A DNA stretch of 46,110 bases from NCBI RefSeq assembly GCF_000282635.1, contig NZ_AKIW01000010.1:1-46110 (forward strand), written 5' to 3'. The translations under genes and the position numbers were made by a program. Source of the stretch: Variovorax sp. CF313 (lineage in GTDB: Bacteria; Pseudomonadota; Gammaproteobacteria; Burkholderiales; Burkholderiaceae_C). This document shows positions 40,054 through 46,110 of the stretch, in pieces. The notes under the pieces were generated by a model, which saw only the letters and a program-made list of their open reading frames with translations, had not been told where the DNA came from and ran no database searches. Positions within the stretch are counted from its first letter, which is position 1. Every line of letters starts with the position of its first letter.

Positions 40054-41280
40054 TCAGTGCAGTGCAGCCACGGCGCGCGCGATGCGCTTGCAGCCTTCTT
40101 CGAGCGTCTCGATCGACGTGGCGATGGACAGGCGGAAGTACGGCGACAGGCCGTATGCGGTGCCCGCGACCACGGCCACGCCCTCGCTTTCGAGCAGGTA
40201 CATCACCACGTCACCGTCTTCTGCCAGGCGCTTGCCCTCGGGCGTGGTCTTGCCGATCAGGCCGCCGCAGTTGATGTAGAGGTAGAAGGCGCCGGGCGGC
40301 GTGGCGCAGCCCAGGCCGGGAATGGCGTTGATGAGCGCCAGCGTGCGGTCGCGCCGCTGCCTGTACACGGCCACGCTCTCGGCCACGAAGCTCTGGTTGC
40401 CGTTCAGCGCGGCCGCCGCGGCCGCCTGGCTCACCGAGCAGCAGTTGCCGGTGGATTGCGACAGCAGCGTGTCCAGCGCCTTGATCAGGTCCACCGGCCC
40501 GGCCGCATAGCCGATGCGCCAGCCCGTCATCGCGTAGGTCTTGGAGACGCCGTTCACGATCAGCGTGCGGTCGCGCAGCGCGGGCGCCTCCACGAGGATG
40601 TGGGGCGTCGTTTCGCCGTCGAAGCGGATGTGCTCGTAGATCTCGTCGGTCATCACCATCACGTGTGGATGGCGTTGCAGCACCTCGGCCAGTGCGCCGT
40701 ATTCGGCCGCCGTGTAGCTGGCGCCGGTCGGGTTGCTCGGCGAGTTGATCAGCAGCCAGCGCGTGCGCGGCGTGATGGCCGCCTCCAGCTGCGCGGGCGT
40801 CAGCTTGAAGCCGTTCGCCTCGGGGCAGGCCACGGTGACGGGCGTGCCCTCGCAGGCCAACACCATGTCGGGGTACGACACCCAGTAGGGCGCGGGAATG
40901 ATCACCTCGTCGCCCGGCTCCAGCGTGATGGCGAAGGCGTTGTAGATCGCGCTCTTCGCACCGCTGGTCGCGATGATCTCGTTCATCGCGTAGCGCAGGC
41001 CGTTCTCGCGCTCGAGCTTGGCGGCGATGGCTTCGCGCAGCTCCACCGTGCCCGCCATCAGCGTGTAGCGCGTGGCGCCGCGCTCGATGGCGGCGGCCGC
41101 GGCCTGGCGGATGTGGGGTGGCGTGTCGAAGTCGGGCTCGCCCACCACGAGGTTCACGATCGACTTGCCCTGCCTGCGCAGTTCGTTGGCGCGGTCGGCG
41201 GCCGAGGTGCTGGGCGAGGGCTTGATGCGCCGCACGCGGGCGGCAATGCGGGAGGCAGCGTGGGAGGTGGTGGCTTGCAT
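40054..41280 (-). CDS. Class I aspartate/aromatic aminotransferase
   Basis: 408 residues. It uses PLP to swap amino groups between amino and keto acids. The PLP Lys is Lys247 in VSKTYAMTGWRIGY. Asn183 (SPSNPTG), Asp212 and Tyr215 (DEIY) contact PLP, and the C-terminal Arg in PYFRLSIA binds the substrate carboxylate. The layout matches the Rhizobium-type aspartate aminotransferase subgroup I-beta. It pairs with the RraA-like gene (18 bp) and diverges from a Nac-like LysR gene, which fits control by nitrogen or amino-acid status. Confidence 0.9.
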   Translation of the reverse strand: MQATTSHAASRIAARVRRIKPSPSTSAADRANELRRQGKSIVNLVVGEPDFDTPPHIRQAAAAAIERGATRYTLMAGTVELREAIAAKLERENGLRYAMNEIIATSGAKSAIYNAFAITLEPGDEVIIPAPYWVSYPDMVLACEGTPVTVACPEANGFKLTPAQLEAAITPRTRWLLINSPSNPTGASYTAAEYGALAEVLQRHPHVMVMTDEIYEHIRFDGETTPHILVEAPALRDRTLIVNGVSKTYAMTGWRIGYAAGPVDLIKALDTLLSQSTGNCCSVSQAAAAAALNGNQSFVAESVAVYRQRRDRTLALINAIPGLGCATPPGAFYLYINCGGLIGKTTPEGKRLAEDGDVVMYLLESEGVAVVAGTAYGLSPYFRLSIATSIETLEEGCKRIARAVAALH

Positions 41281-41337
41281 GGACCGAACGGTACGCACAT
41301 CGATCGGGCGAGGCCAAGACGACTTTTCACTGGTCGT

Positions 41338-41352
41338 ATAGGCGCAGCTTAT
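41338..41352. promoter_or_regulatory. Nac-type ATA-N9-TAT operator candidate
   Basis: ATA (41338-41340), nine bases, then TAT (41350-41352) matches the known Nac/Cbl-type binding consensus. It lies in the 136-bp divergent promoter between the aminotransferase and the Nac-like LysR gene, 58 bases before the aminotransferase start and 65 before the LysR start. A chance match to six fixed bases is possible. Confidence 0.4.
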
Positions 41353-41416
41353 GGTGAGTCCCCCTACCGGCCGCGCAGGGGCGGTGCTAGGCTTGGCTTT
41401 TGCTTGGGGACAAGGC

Positions 41417-42355
41417 GTGAACCTGCGACGCCTCAAATATTTCGTGAAGATCGTGGACATCGGCAGCCTCACGCAGGCCGCCGAAGTCCTTTTCATTGCC
41501 CAGCCCGCGCTGAGCCAGCAGCTGGCCACGCTCGAAGGCGAGGTGCGCCAGCAACTGCTGGTGCGCACCAAGCGCGGCGTGACGCCTACCGAGGCCGGCA
41601 AGGTGCTGTACCGCCATGCGCAGATCATCCTGCGCCAGTGCGAGCAGGCCCGCGTCGACATGGAGGCGGCCGGCGAGGGGCTCTCGGGCCAGGTGTCGGT
41701 GGGCCTGGCGCCCGGCACAGCCGCATCGGCGCTGTCGCTGCCGCTGCTGCGCACCGTGCGCGCGCGCCACCCCGGCATCCTGCTGTACCTGAACGAGAAC
41801 TACGGCACCACGCTGAGCGAACTCATCATGAACGGCCGCATGGACCTGGCCGTGCTCTATGGCGACAAGGCCATCCACGGCCTCACCTTCGTGCCGCTGC
41901 TCAAGGAGCCGCTGTTTCTGGTCGGGCCGGCCGCGATGCCGGTGCCCGCGCAGCCGGTGAAGCTGGCCGACCTGCGCGACATCGAGCTCTTTCTGCCGCG
42001 CCCGTACAACGTGGTGCGCAAGCTGGTCGACGCGGCCTTCGTGCGCGCCGGCATGGTGCCGCGCGTGGTGGCGGAGATCGAATCGGCCTTCACGCTCACG
42101 GCCGCCATTGCCGACGGGTTGGGCGCCACCATCCTGCCCGCGTCGATGGCGCGCGAGGTGGTCGCGAGCTGCGGAGCCTGGCAATTCCCCATCGTCGACC
42201 CGGTCATCGAGGCGCCGCTGGCGCTGTGCCAGTCCGACCACCTGCCGCTGTCCGAACCCGCGCAGGCCGTGAAGGACATCCTGCTCGAACTCGTGGTCGA
42301 CCTGGCCGGCAAGGTTGCGTCGACGCCCGAACCCGAGCTTGCCGCGCTGTCATAA
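41417..42355 (+). CDS. LysR-family regulator, Nac-like
   Basis: 312 residues from GTG 41417, where the family pattern MNLRRLKYFVKIVDIGSLTQAA begins; GGGGACAAGGC precedes it. The helix-turn-helix is AAEVLFIAQPALSQQLATLEGEV. The start and the effector part (LNENYGTTLSELIMNGRMDLAVLYG, PRPYNVVRKLVD) resemble Nac and related nitrogen-assimilation regulators. It diverges from the aminotransferase gene and precedes the BCCP gene by 113 bp on the same strand, so it may control both sides. An ATA-N9-TAT site is present. Confidence 0.88.
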   Translation: MNLRRLKYFVKIVDIGSLTQAAEVLFIAQPALSQQLATLEGEVRQQLLVRTKRGVTPTEAGKVLYRHAQIILRQCEQARVDMEAAGEGLSGQVSVGLAPGTAASALSLPLLRTVRARHPGILLYLNENYGTTLSELIMNGRMDLAVLYGDKAIHGLTFVPLLKEPLFLVGPAAMPVPAQPVKLADLRDIELFLPRPYNVVRKLVDAAFVRAGMVPRVVAEIESAFTLTAAIADGLGATILPASMAREVVASCGAWQFPIVDPVIEAPLALCQSDHLPLSEPAQAVKDILLELVVDLAGKVASTPEPELAALS

Positions 42356-42468
42356 GCCGGCCTTATCCCGGCACAGCCATTCCGTCTTGGGCTTTGTGTC
42401 CATGGCCCGTTACCTTTCATGCATGCCGTCACGCGTTCGCGGAACGCGTCGGCCACCACAGCCCCGGC

Positions 42469-42897
42469 ATGAAGCAGGAACAGATCAAGACGCTCATCGA
42501 CGCTTTGGCCGCATCGGACCTGGCGGAACTGGAGTTCAGCGAGAACGGCAGCACGCTGCGGCTGGTGAAGCTGTCGGCTCTGGCGGGCGCGTCCGCTGCG
42601 CCGAGGCAGCCTGCCGCGCGCAGGGCGCCAAGGCACTCCCCCGAAGAAGCAGTGCCGCTCGACGCTGCCGAATGCCTCGCCCCATTGCACGGCGTGGTGC
42701 ACCTGCAGCCCGCGCCCGGCGAGCCGCCTTTCGTGCAGCCTGGGCAGGCTGTGGAAGCCGGCCAGCTGCTGTGCGTGATCGAGGCGATGAAGATGTTCAA
42801 CGAGGTCCGCGCCGAGTGCGAGGGCACCGTGCGCCAGGTGCTCGTGCAATCGGGCCAGGAAGTGGAAGCGGGGCAGCCCCTGTTCCGCTTCGCATGA
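42469..42897 (+). CDS. accB: Biotin carboxyl carrier protein of the oxoprolinase-type cluster
   Basis: 142 residues. It carries carboxybiotin between a carboxylase and a transferase. The N-terminus [23 protein letters not shown] is AccB-like, then a Pro/Ala-rich linker, and the C-terminal lipoyl-like domain holds the biotin Lys108 in EAMKM. It is shorter than many AccB proteins. The downstream biotin carboxylase and PxpB/PxpC genes show it is a dedicated copy and not the fatty-acid enzyme (inference). No strong ribosome binding site precedes the ATG. Confidence 0.92.
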   Translation: MKQEQIKTLIDALAASDLAELEFSENGSTLRLVKLSALAGASAAPRQPAARRAPRHSPEEAVPLDAAECLAPLHGVVHLQPAPGEPPFVQPGQAVEAGQLLCVIEAMKMFNEVRAECEGTVRQVLVQSGQEVEAGQPLFRFA

Positions 42898-42910
42898 GGA
42901 GGCACGCGCG

Positions 42911-44263
42911 ATGTTCGATACCGTGCTCATTGCCAACCGCGGCGAGATCGCCCTGCGCATCCAGCGCGCCTGCCGCGGGCTCGGCCTGCGCACCGTGGCC
43001 GTGCACTCCGAGGCCGACCGCGACGCGATGTACGTCGCGCAGGCCGACCAGGCGCTGTGCATCGGGCCGGCAGCGCCGGGCCTGAGCTATCTGAACCAGT
43101 CTGCCATCCTGTTCGCCGCCGAGTTGAGCGGCGCGCAGGCGATCCATCCCGGCTACGGCTTTCTTTCGGAGAACGCGGGCTTCGCCGCACGCGTCGAGGA
43201 AGCGGGCCTCGTGTTCGTCGGGCCCAGTGCCGCCTGCATCCGCACGATGGGCGACAAGGTCTCGGCCAAGCGTGCGATGCGCAAGGCCGGCGTGCCCTGC
43301 GTGCCCGGTCCCGACGAAGGGCTGCCCGAGGACCCGGCCGCCGTGCTCGCCCTGGCGCGCGGCATTGGCTACCCGGTGATCGTGAAGGCCGCGGGCGGCG
43401 GCGGCGGGCGCGGCATGCGCGTGGTGCACGAGGAGGTCGCGCTGCTCGACGCCATGGCCCTTACGCGCGAGGAAGCGCGCCAGGCCTTCGGCAACCCCGA
43501 GGTCTACATCGAGAAGTTTTTGCTGCACCCGCGCCACGTCGAGATCCAGGTGCTGGCCGACAGCCATGGCAACGCCGTTTGGTTGGGCAGCCGGGACTGC
43601 TCGCTGCAGCGCCGCCACCAGAAGGTGATCGAAGAGGCGCCCGCGCCCGGCATCGACGACGCGCTGATGGCCGAAGTGGGCGAGCGCTGCGCGGCCGCGT
43701 GCCGCCAGATCGGCTACTGCGGCGTGGGCACCTTCGAGTTTCTCTACGAGAAGGGCGCCTTCTATTTCATCGAGATGAACACCCGCCTGCAGGTCGAGCA
43801 TCCGGTGACCGAGATGACCACCGGCATCGACATCGTGCAGCAGCAGCTGCGCATGGCGCGCGGCGAGCGCCTCTTGCTCGCGCAGGCCGACGTGCGCTGC
43901 CAGGGCCACGCCATCGAGTGCCGCATCAATGCCGAGAACCCCGACACCTTCGCGCCCGCGCCCGGCCGCATCACCGGTTGGCAGGTGCCCGGTGGCTTCG
44001 GCGTGCGCGTCGATTCGCACGCGGGCGCCGGCTACCGCGTGCCGCCGTACTACGACTCGATGATCGCCAAGCTCATCGTGCACGGCGACACCCGCGCCGA
44101 TGCGCTCGACCGCATGCGCCTTGCGCTGGCCGAGACGCGCATCGAAGGCATTGCCACCAACGTGCCGCTGCACCGCGCGCTGCTGCGCGACGAGGGCTTT
44201 GCCGCGGGCGGCGTCGACATCCACCACCTCGAACGCTGGCTGCAGCAAAGGAGCGCGGCGTGA
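42911..44263 (+). CDS. accC: Biotin carboxylase of the oxoprolinase-type cluster
   Basis: 450 residues, standard AccC length; GAGGAGG lies before the ATG, 13 bp after the BCCP stop. It carboxylates biotin with ATP and bicarbonate. The start [13 protein letters not shown], the glycine-rich ATP loop [23 protein letters not shown] block ([18 protein letters not shown]) and [14 protein letters not shown] are all present and intact. The stop overlaps the PxpB start (GTGA). With its BCCP it probably forms a dedicated carboxylation unit for the PxpB/PxpC pair. Confidence 0.95.
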   Translation: MFDTVLIANRGEIALRIQRACRGLGLRTVAVHSEADRDAMYVAQADQALCIGPAAPGLSYLNQSAILFAAELSGAQAIHPGYGFLSENAGFAARVEEAGLVFVGPSAACIRTMGDKVSAKRAMRKAGVPCVPGPDEGLPEDPAAVLALARGIGYPVIVKAAGGGGGRGMRVVHEEVALLDAMALTREEARQAFGNPEVYIEKFLLHPRHVEIQVLADSHGNAVWLGSRDCSLQRRHQKVIEEAPAPGIDDALMAEVGERCAAACRQIGYCGVGTFEFLYEKGAFYFIEMNTRLQVEHPVTEMTTGIDIVQQQLRMARGERLLLAQADVRCQGHAIECRINAENPDTFAPAPGRITGWQVPGGFGVRVDSHAGAGYRVPPYYDSMIAKLIVHGDTRADALDRMRLALAETRIEGIATNVPLHRALLRDEGFAAGGVDIHHLERWLQQRSAA

Positions 44264-44931
44264 GCGCACAGACATCTTCGACCTCGCCGTCCACCAGCCT
44301 GCTGGGCACCACCGCGCTGCTGTTCGAAGCGCCCGGCGACATGAGCCTGCCTTCGCAACAGCGCATCTGGGCGCTGGCCCGCGAGGCCGAGACCTGGCCC
44401 GAAGTGCGGGAGGCCGTGCCGGGCATGAACAACCTGATGCTCACCTTCACGCGTGCGCCGCGCCACCTCGATGCGCTGCGCACGCGTTTGTGCGACGCCT
44501 GGGACTCCGCTACTGCCTTGCCGCGCGAAGGCCGCGTGGTCGAGCTCCCGGTGGTCTACGGCGGCGAAGGCGGCCCGCACATGGCCGACGTGATGGCGCA
44601 CACGGGCCTGGGCATCGATGCCGTCGTCGAGCTGCACAGCGCGCCGCTCTACCCGGTGTATGCGCTCGGCAGCCATCCCGGCTACTGCTACCTGGGCGGC
44701 ATGGACCCGCGCATCGCGACGCCGCGGCGCAAGGTGCCCGTGCTGAGCATCCCGGGCGGTGCGGTGTCGATCGGCGGCGCGCAGACCGGCGTGTCGGCCT
44801 CGGCCGGCCCCAGCGGCTGGAACACCATCGGCAGCACCTCGATGGTGTTCTTCGATCCGGCGCAGGACCCGCCCGCCATGCTGCAGCCGGGCGACATGAT
44901 CCGCTTCCGTGTGGAGGGCATCGTCCGATGA
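44260..44931 (+). CDS. pxpB: 5-oxoprolinase subunit PxpB (KipI / allophanate hydrolase subunit 1 family)
   Basis: 223 residues from GTG 44260, which overlaps the biotin carboxylase stop; AAAGGAG precedes it. The family blocks [33 protein letters not shown] and [18 protein letters not shown] are clear. In bacteria PxpB and PxpC, with PxpA, hydrolyse 5-oxoproline to glutamate using ATP. Alternatively, KipI/KipA homologues take part in other biotin-dependent carboxyl transfer, e.g. of urea or amide substrates. PxpA (LamB/YcsF) is not in the window. Confidence 0.9.
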   Translation: MSAQTSSTSPSTSLLGTTALLFEAPGDMSLPSQQRIWALAREAETWPEVREAVPGMNNLMLTFTRAPRHLDALRTRLCDAWDSATALPREGRVVELPVVYGGEGGPHMADVMAHTGLGIDAVVELHSAPLYPVYALGSHPGYCYLGGMDPRIATPRRKVPVLSIPGGAVSIGGAQTGVSASAGPSGWNTIGSTSMVFFDPAQDPPAMLQPGDMIRFRVEGIVR

Positions 44932-45908
44932 TCGAAATCCTTTCCTCGGCCGCGCTCGCCACCGTGCAGGACCTGGGGCGCACCGGCAGCCTGCGCTGGG
45001 GCGTCGGCACCTCCGGCGCCATGGACAACCTCGCGCTGGCCGCGGGCAACCTGCTGCTGGGCAACGAACTGGGTGCCGCCGCGATCGAGGTGCCGGTGTT
45101 CCCGTTCAAGGTCCGTTTCGCCGAGGATTGCGCGTTCGCACTCACGGGCGCCGACTGCGCCGCCCGCCTCGACGACCAACCGCTGCTGCCCTGGTGGGTG
45201 CACCAGGCGCGCGCCGGCCAGGTGCTCACGCTGGGCCTGCCGCAAGGCGGCGCGCAGCGCGGCAGCCGCGCCGTGCTGTGCGTGGCTGGAGGCATCGACG
45301 TGCCCGAGGTACTGGGCTCGCGCAGCACGCAACTGCGCGGTGCCTTCGGCGGGCACGAGGGACGCGCGCTGCGCCGAGGCGATGTGCTTCGCGCAGCGGC
45401 CACGGGCAGCACTTTCCGTACCGGCTTCGGCCTGGTGCCGCCAGCGATCGCGCTGCCGCTGGAGCGCGACGGCGTCGCGGCCGTGCGCGTGCTGCCCGCC
45501 GCCGAGTACATGGCTTTCGAGCCGGCCTCGCGCGAGGCCTTCTGGGCCGGCGAATGGAAAATCACCCCGCAGAGCGACCGCTACGGCTACCGCCTCGAAG
45601 GCGAGCCGCTGCGCCCCATCGCGCCGATGGAACTGCGCTCGCACGGCATCGTCCCCGGCGTCATCCAGGTGCCTCACAGCGGCCAGCCGATCATCCAGAT
45701 GCGCGACGCCCAACCGTCAGGCGGCTACCCCAAGTTCGGCACCGTGATCGAGGCCGACATGTGGCGCCTCGGCCAGGCGCCCATCGGCAGCCGCATGCGC
45801 TTCATCGAAACCACGTGGGACGAGGCGCTGGACGCGCTCGACGAAGTGCGCGCGTGGCTCGACAAGGTGGCGCGCGTGGTGGAACTGCATCGGGGGGCGC
45901 CTCGATGA
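44928..45908 (+). CDS. pxpC: 5-oxoprolinase subunit PxpC (biotin-dependent carboxyltransferase family)
   Basis: 326 residues; the ATG overlaps the PxpB stop (ATGA). It starts with [32 protein letters not shown] and continues with the family blocks ADCAAR, GGIDVPEVLGSRST and PQSDRYGYRLEG. Near the end SHGIVPGVIQVPHSGQPII and DAQPSGGYPKFG are the conserved KipA/AHS2 blocks. It forms a complex with PxpB. The neighbouring BCCP and biotin carboxylase suggest that in this organism the pair works on a carboxylated or CO2-activated intermediate. A large palindrome follows the stop. Confidence 0.92.
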   Translation: MIEILSSAALATVQDLGRTGSLRWGVGTSGAMDNLALAAGNLLLGNELGAAAIEVPVFPFKVRFAEDCAFALTGADCAARLDDQPLLPWWVHQARAGQVLTLGLPQGGAQRGSRAVLCVAGGIDVPEVLGSRSTQLRGAFGGHEGRALRRGDVLRAAATGSTFRTGFGLVPPAIALPLERDGVAAVRVLPAAEYMAFEPASREAFWAGEWKITPQSDRYGYRLEGEPLRPIAPMELRSHGIVPGVIQVPHSGQPIIQMRDAQPSGGYPKFGTVIEADMWRLGQAPIGSRMRFIETTWDEALDALDEVRAWLDKVARVVELHRGAPR

Positions 45909-45948
45909 AAAGCTGTCTTTCTGTTCGTCGTGCTGCTTGTTCGGGGCG

Positions 45949-46044
45949 CGCTCACGCCGACGGGGTACCTTGCTCCGCGAATGTCCCCCGGCCTGCGGCC
46001 TCCTCCTTTATTTCGCTGCGCAAGGCACCCCGCCGGCGTGAGCG
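45949..46044 (+). repeat. Large palindrome after pxpC
   Basis: The arms 45949-45972 and 46021-46044 are complementary over 24 bp with two mismatches (CGCTCACGCCGACGGGGT against ACCCCGCCGGCGTGAGCG). The 48-bp spacer holds shorter partial inverted repeats and a pyrimidine-rich run. It probably ends the BCCP-pxpC transcript. A frame starting at 45905 runs through it to the window edge but consists of palindrome sequence, so I do not call a gene. Confidence 0.75.
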
Positions 46045-46110
46045 TTCAGCAGAGCGGTTGAACTGCCAGCACAAGCAGAGCGCCCATCGTGCACAGGGCA
46101 CCGGGTGCTC

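Noticed and set aside
39457..42897. Plus-strand frame of 1146 codons
   Set aside because: It runs antisense to the RraA and aminotransferase genes and then out of frame through the LysR and BCCP genes, all of which have clear motifs.

Overview
The window looks like chromosomal DNA of a high-GC betaproteobacterium, most likely a Comamonadaceae member close to Variovorax. The reasons are the many Bug/TctC-type periplasmic binding proteins and LysR regulators, a D-tartrate dehydratase, CoA-transferase and oxoprolinase-type catabolic operons, and GC-rich palindromic intergenic repeats. This is inferred from gene content; no rRNA or other marker gene is present.

Region 1 (1-16823) is the accessory and most unusual part. 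A giant YD/Rhs-repeat protein, at least 4205 codons and running off the left edge, fills 1-12617 on the minus strand. Two carbohydrate-binding-like modules, a fibronectin-like block and a Tyr/Gln/Val-rich segment interrupt its repeats. Diverging from it across about 340 bp is a compact plus-strand operon: a Hint (hedgehog/intein-type) protein with a Cys-rich motif abutting its Hint cysteine, a fused cyclodehydratase with a C-terminal YcaO domain, and an ATP-grasp ligase. I read these three genes as a candidate RiPP-like (thiazole/oxazole-modified peptide type) system in which the precursor may be fused to a self-cleaving Hint domain. This is the strongest candidate in the window for an undescribed system.

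Region 2 (16824-25455) starts with an intergenic scar holding a cyclase-type gene remnant. Three minus-strand genes follow: an aldehyde dehydrogenase, a Tat-exported alpha/beta hydrolase and a LysR regulator. Divergent from the LysR gene is a tight plus-strand operon: ketopantoate-reductase-like, VOC, MaoC, CaiB/BaiF CoA-transferase, AroE-like and type II AroQ-like proteins. It looks catabolic, and a strong hairpin closes it.

Region 3 (25456-33010) is a patchwork of decayed gene pieces (Bug/TctC fragment, IS3-like fragment, truncated Asp/Glu racemase), a small secreted protein, a saccharopine-dehydrogenase-family enzyme, LysR, Lrp/AsnC, AraC and MarR regulators, a small basic protein and a universal stress protein.

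Region 4 (33011-46110) is organic-acid catabolism. It has a Bug protein; a minus-strand operon (DapA-like aldolase/dehydratase, Bug, SDR, D-tartrate dehydratase) with a divergent LysR; an RraA-like protein and a class I aminotransferase; and a Nac-like LysR with an ATA-N9-TAT site in its promoter. The window ends with a biotin-dependent set (BCCP, biotin carboxylase, PxpB, PxpC) like the ATP-dependent 5-oxoprolinase system, whose PxpA partner is not in view. Two copies of one ~100-bp palindromic repeat and a third, different palindrome lie between these operons. No tRNA, rRNA or CRISPR array was seen.
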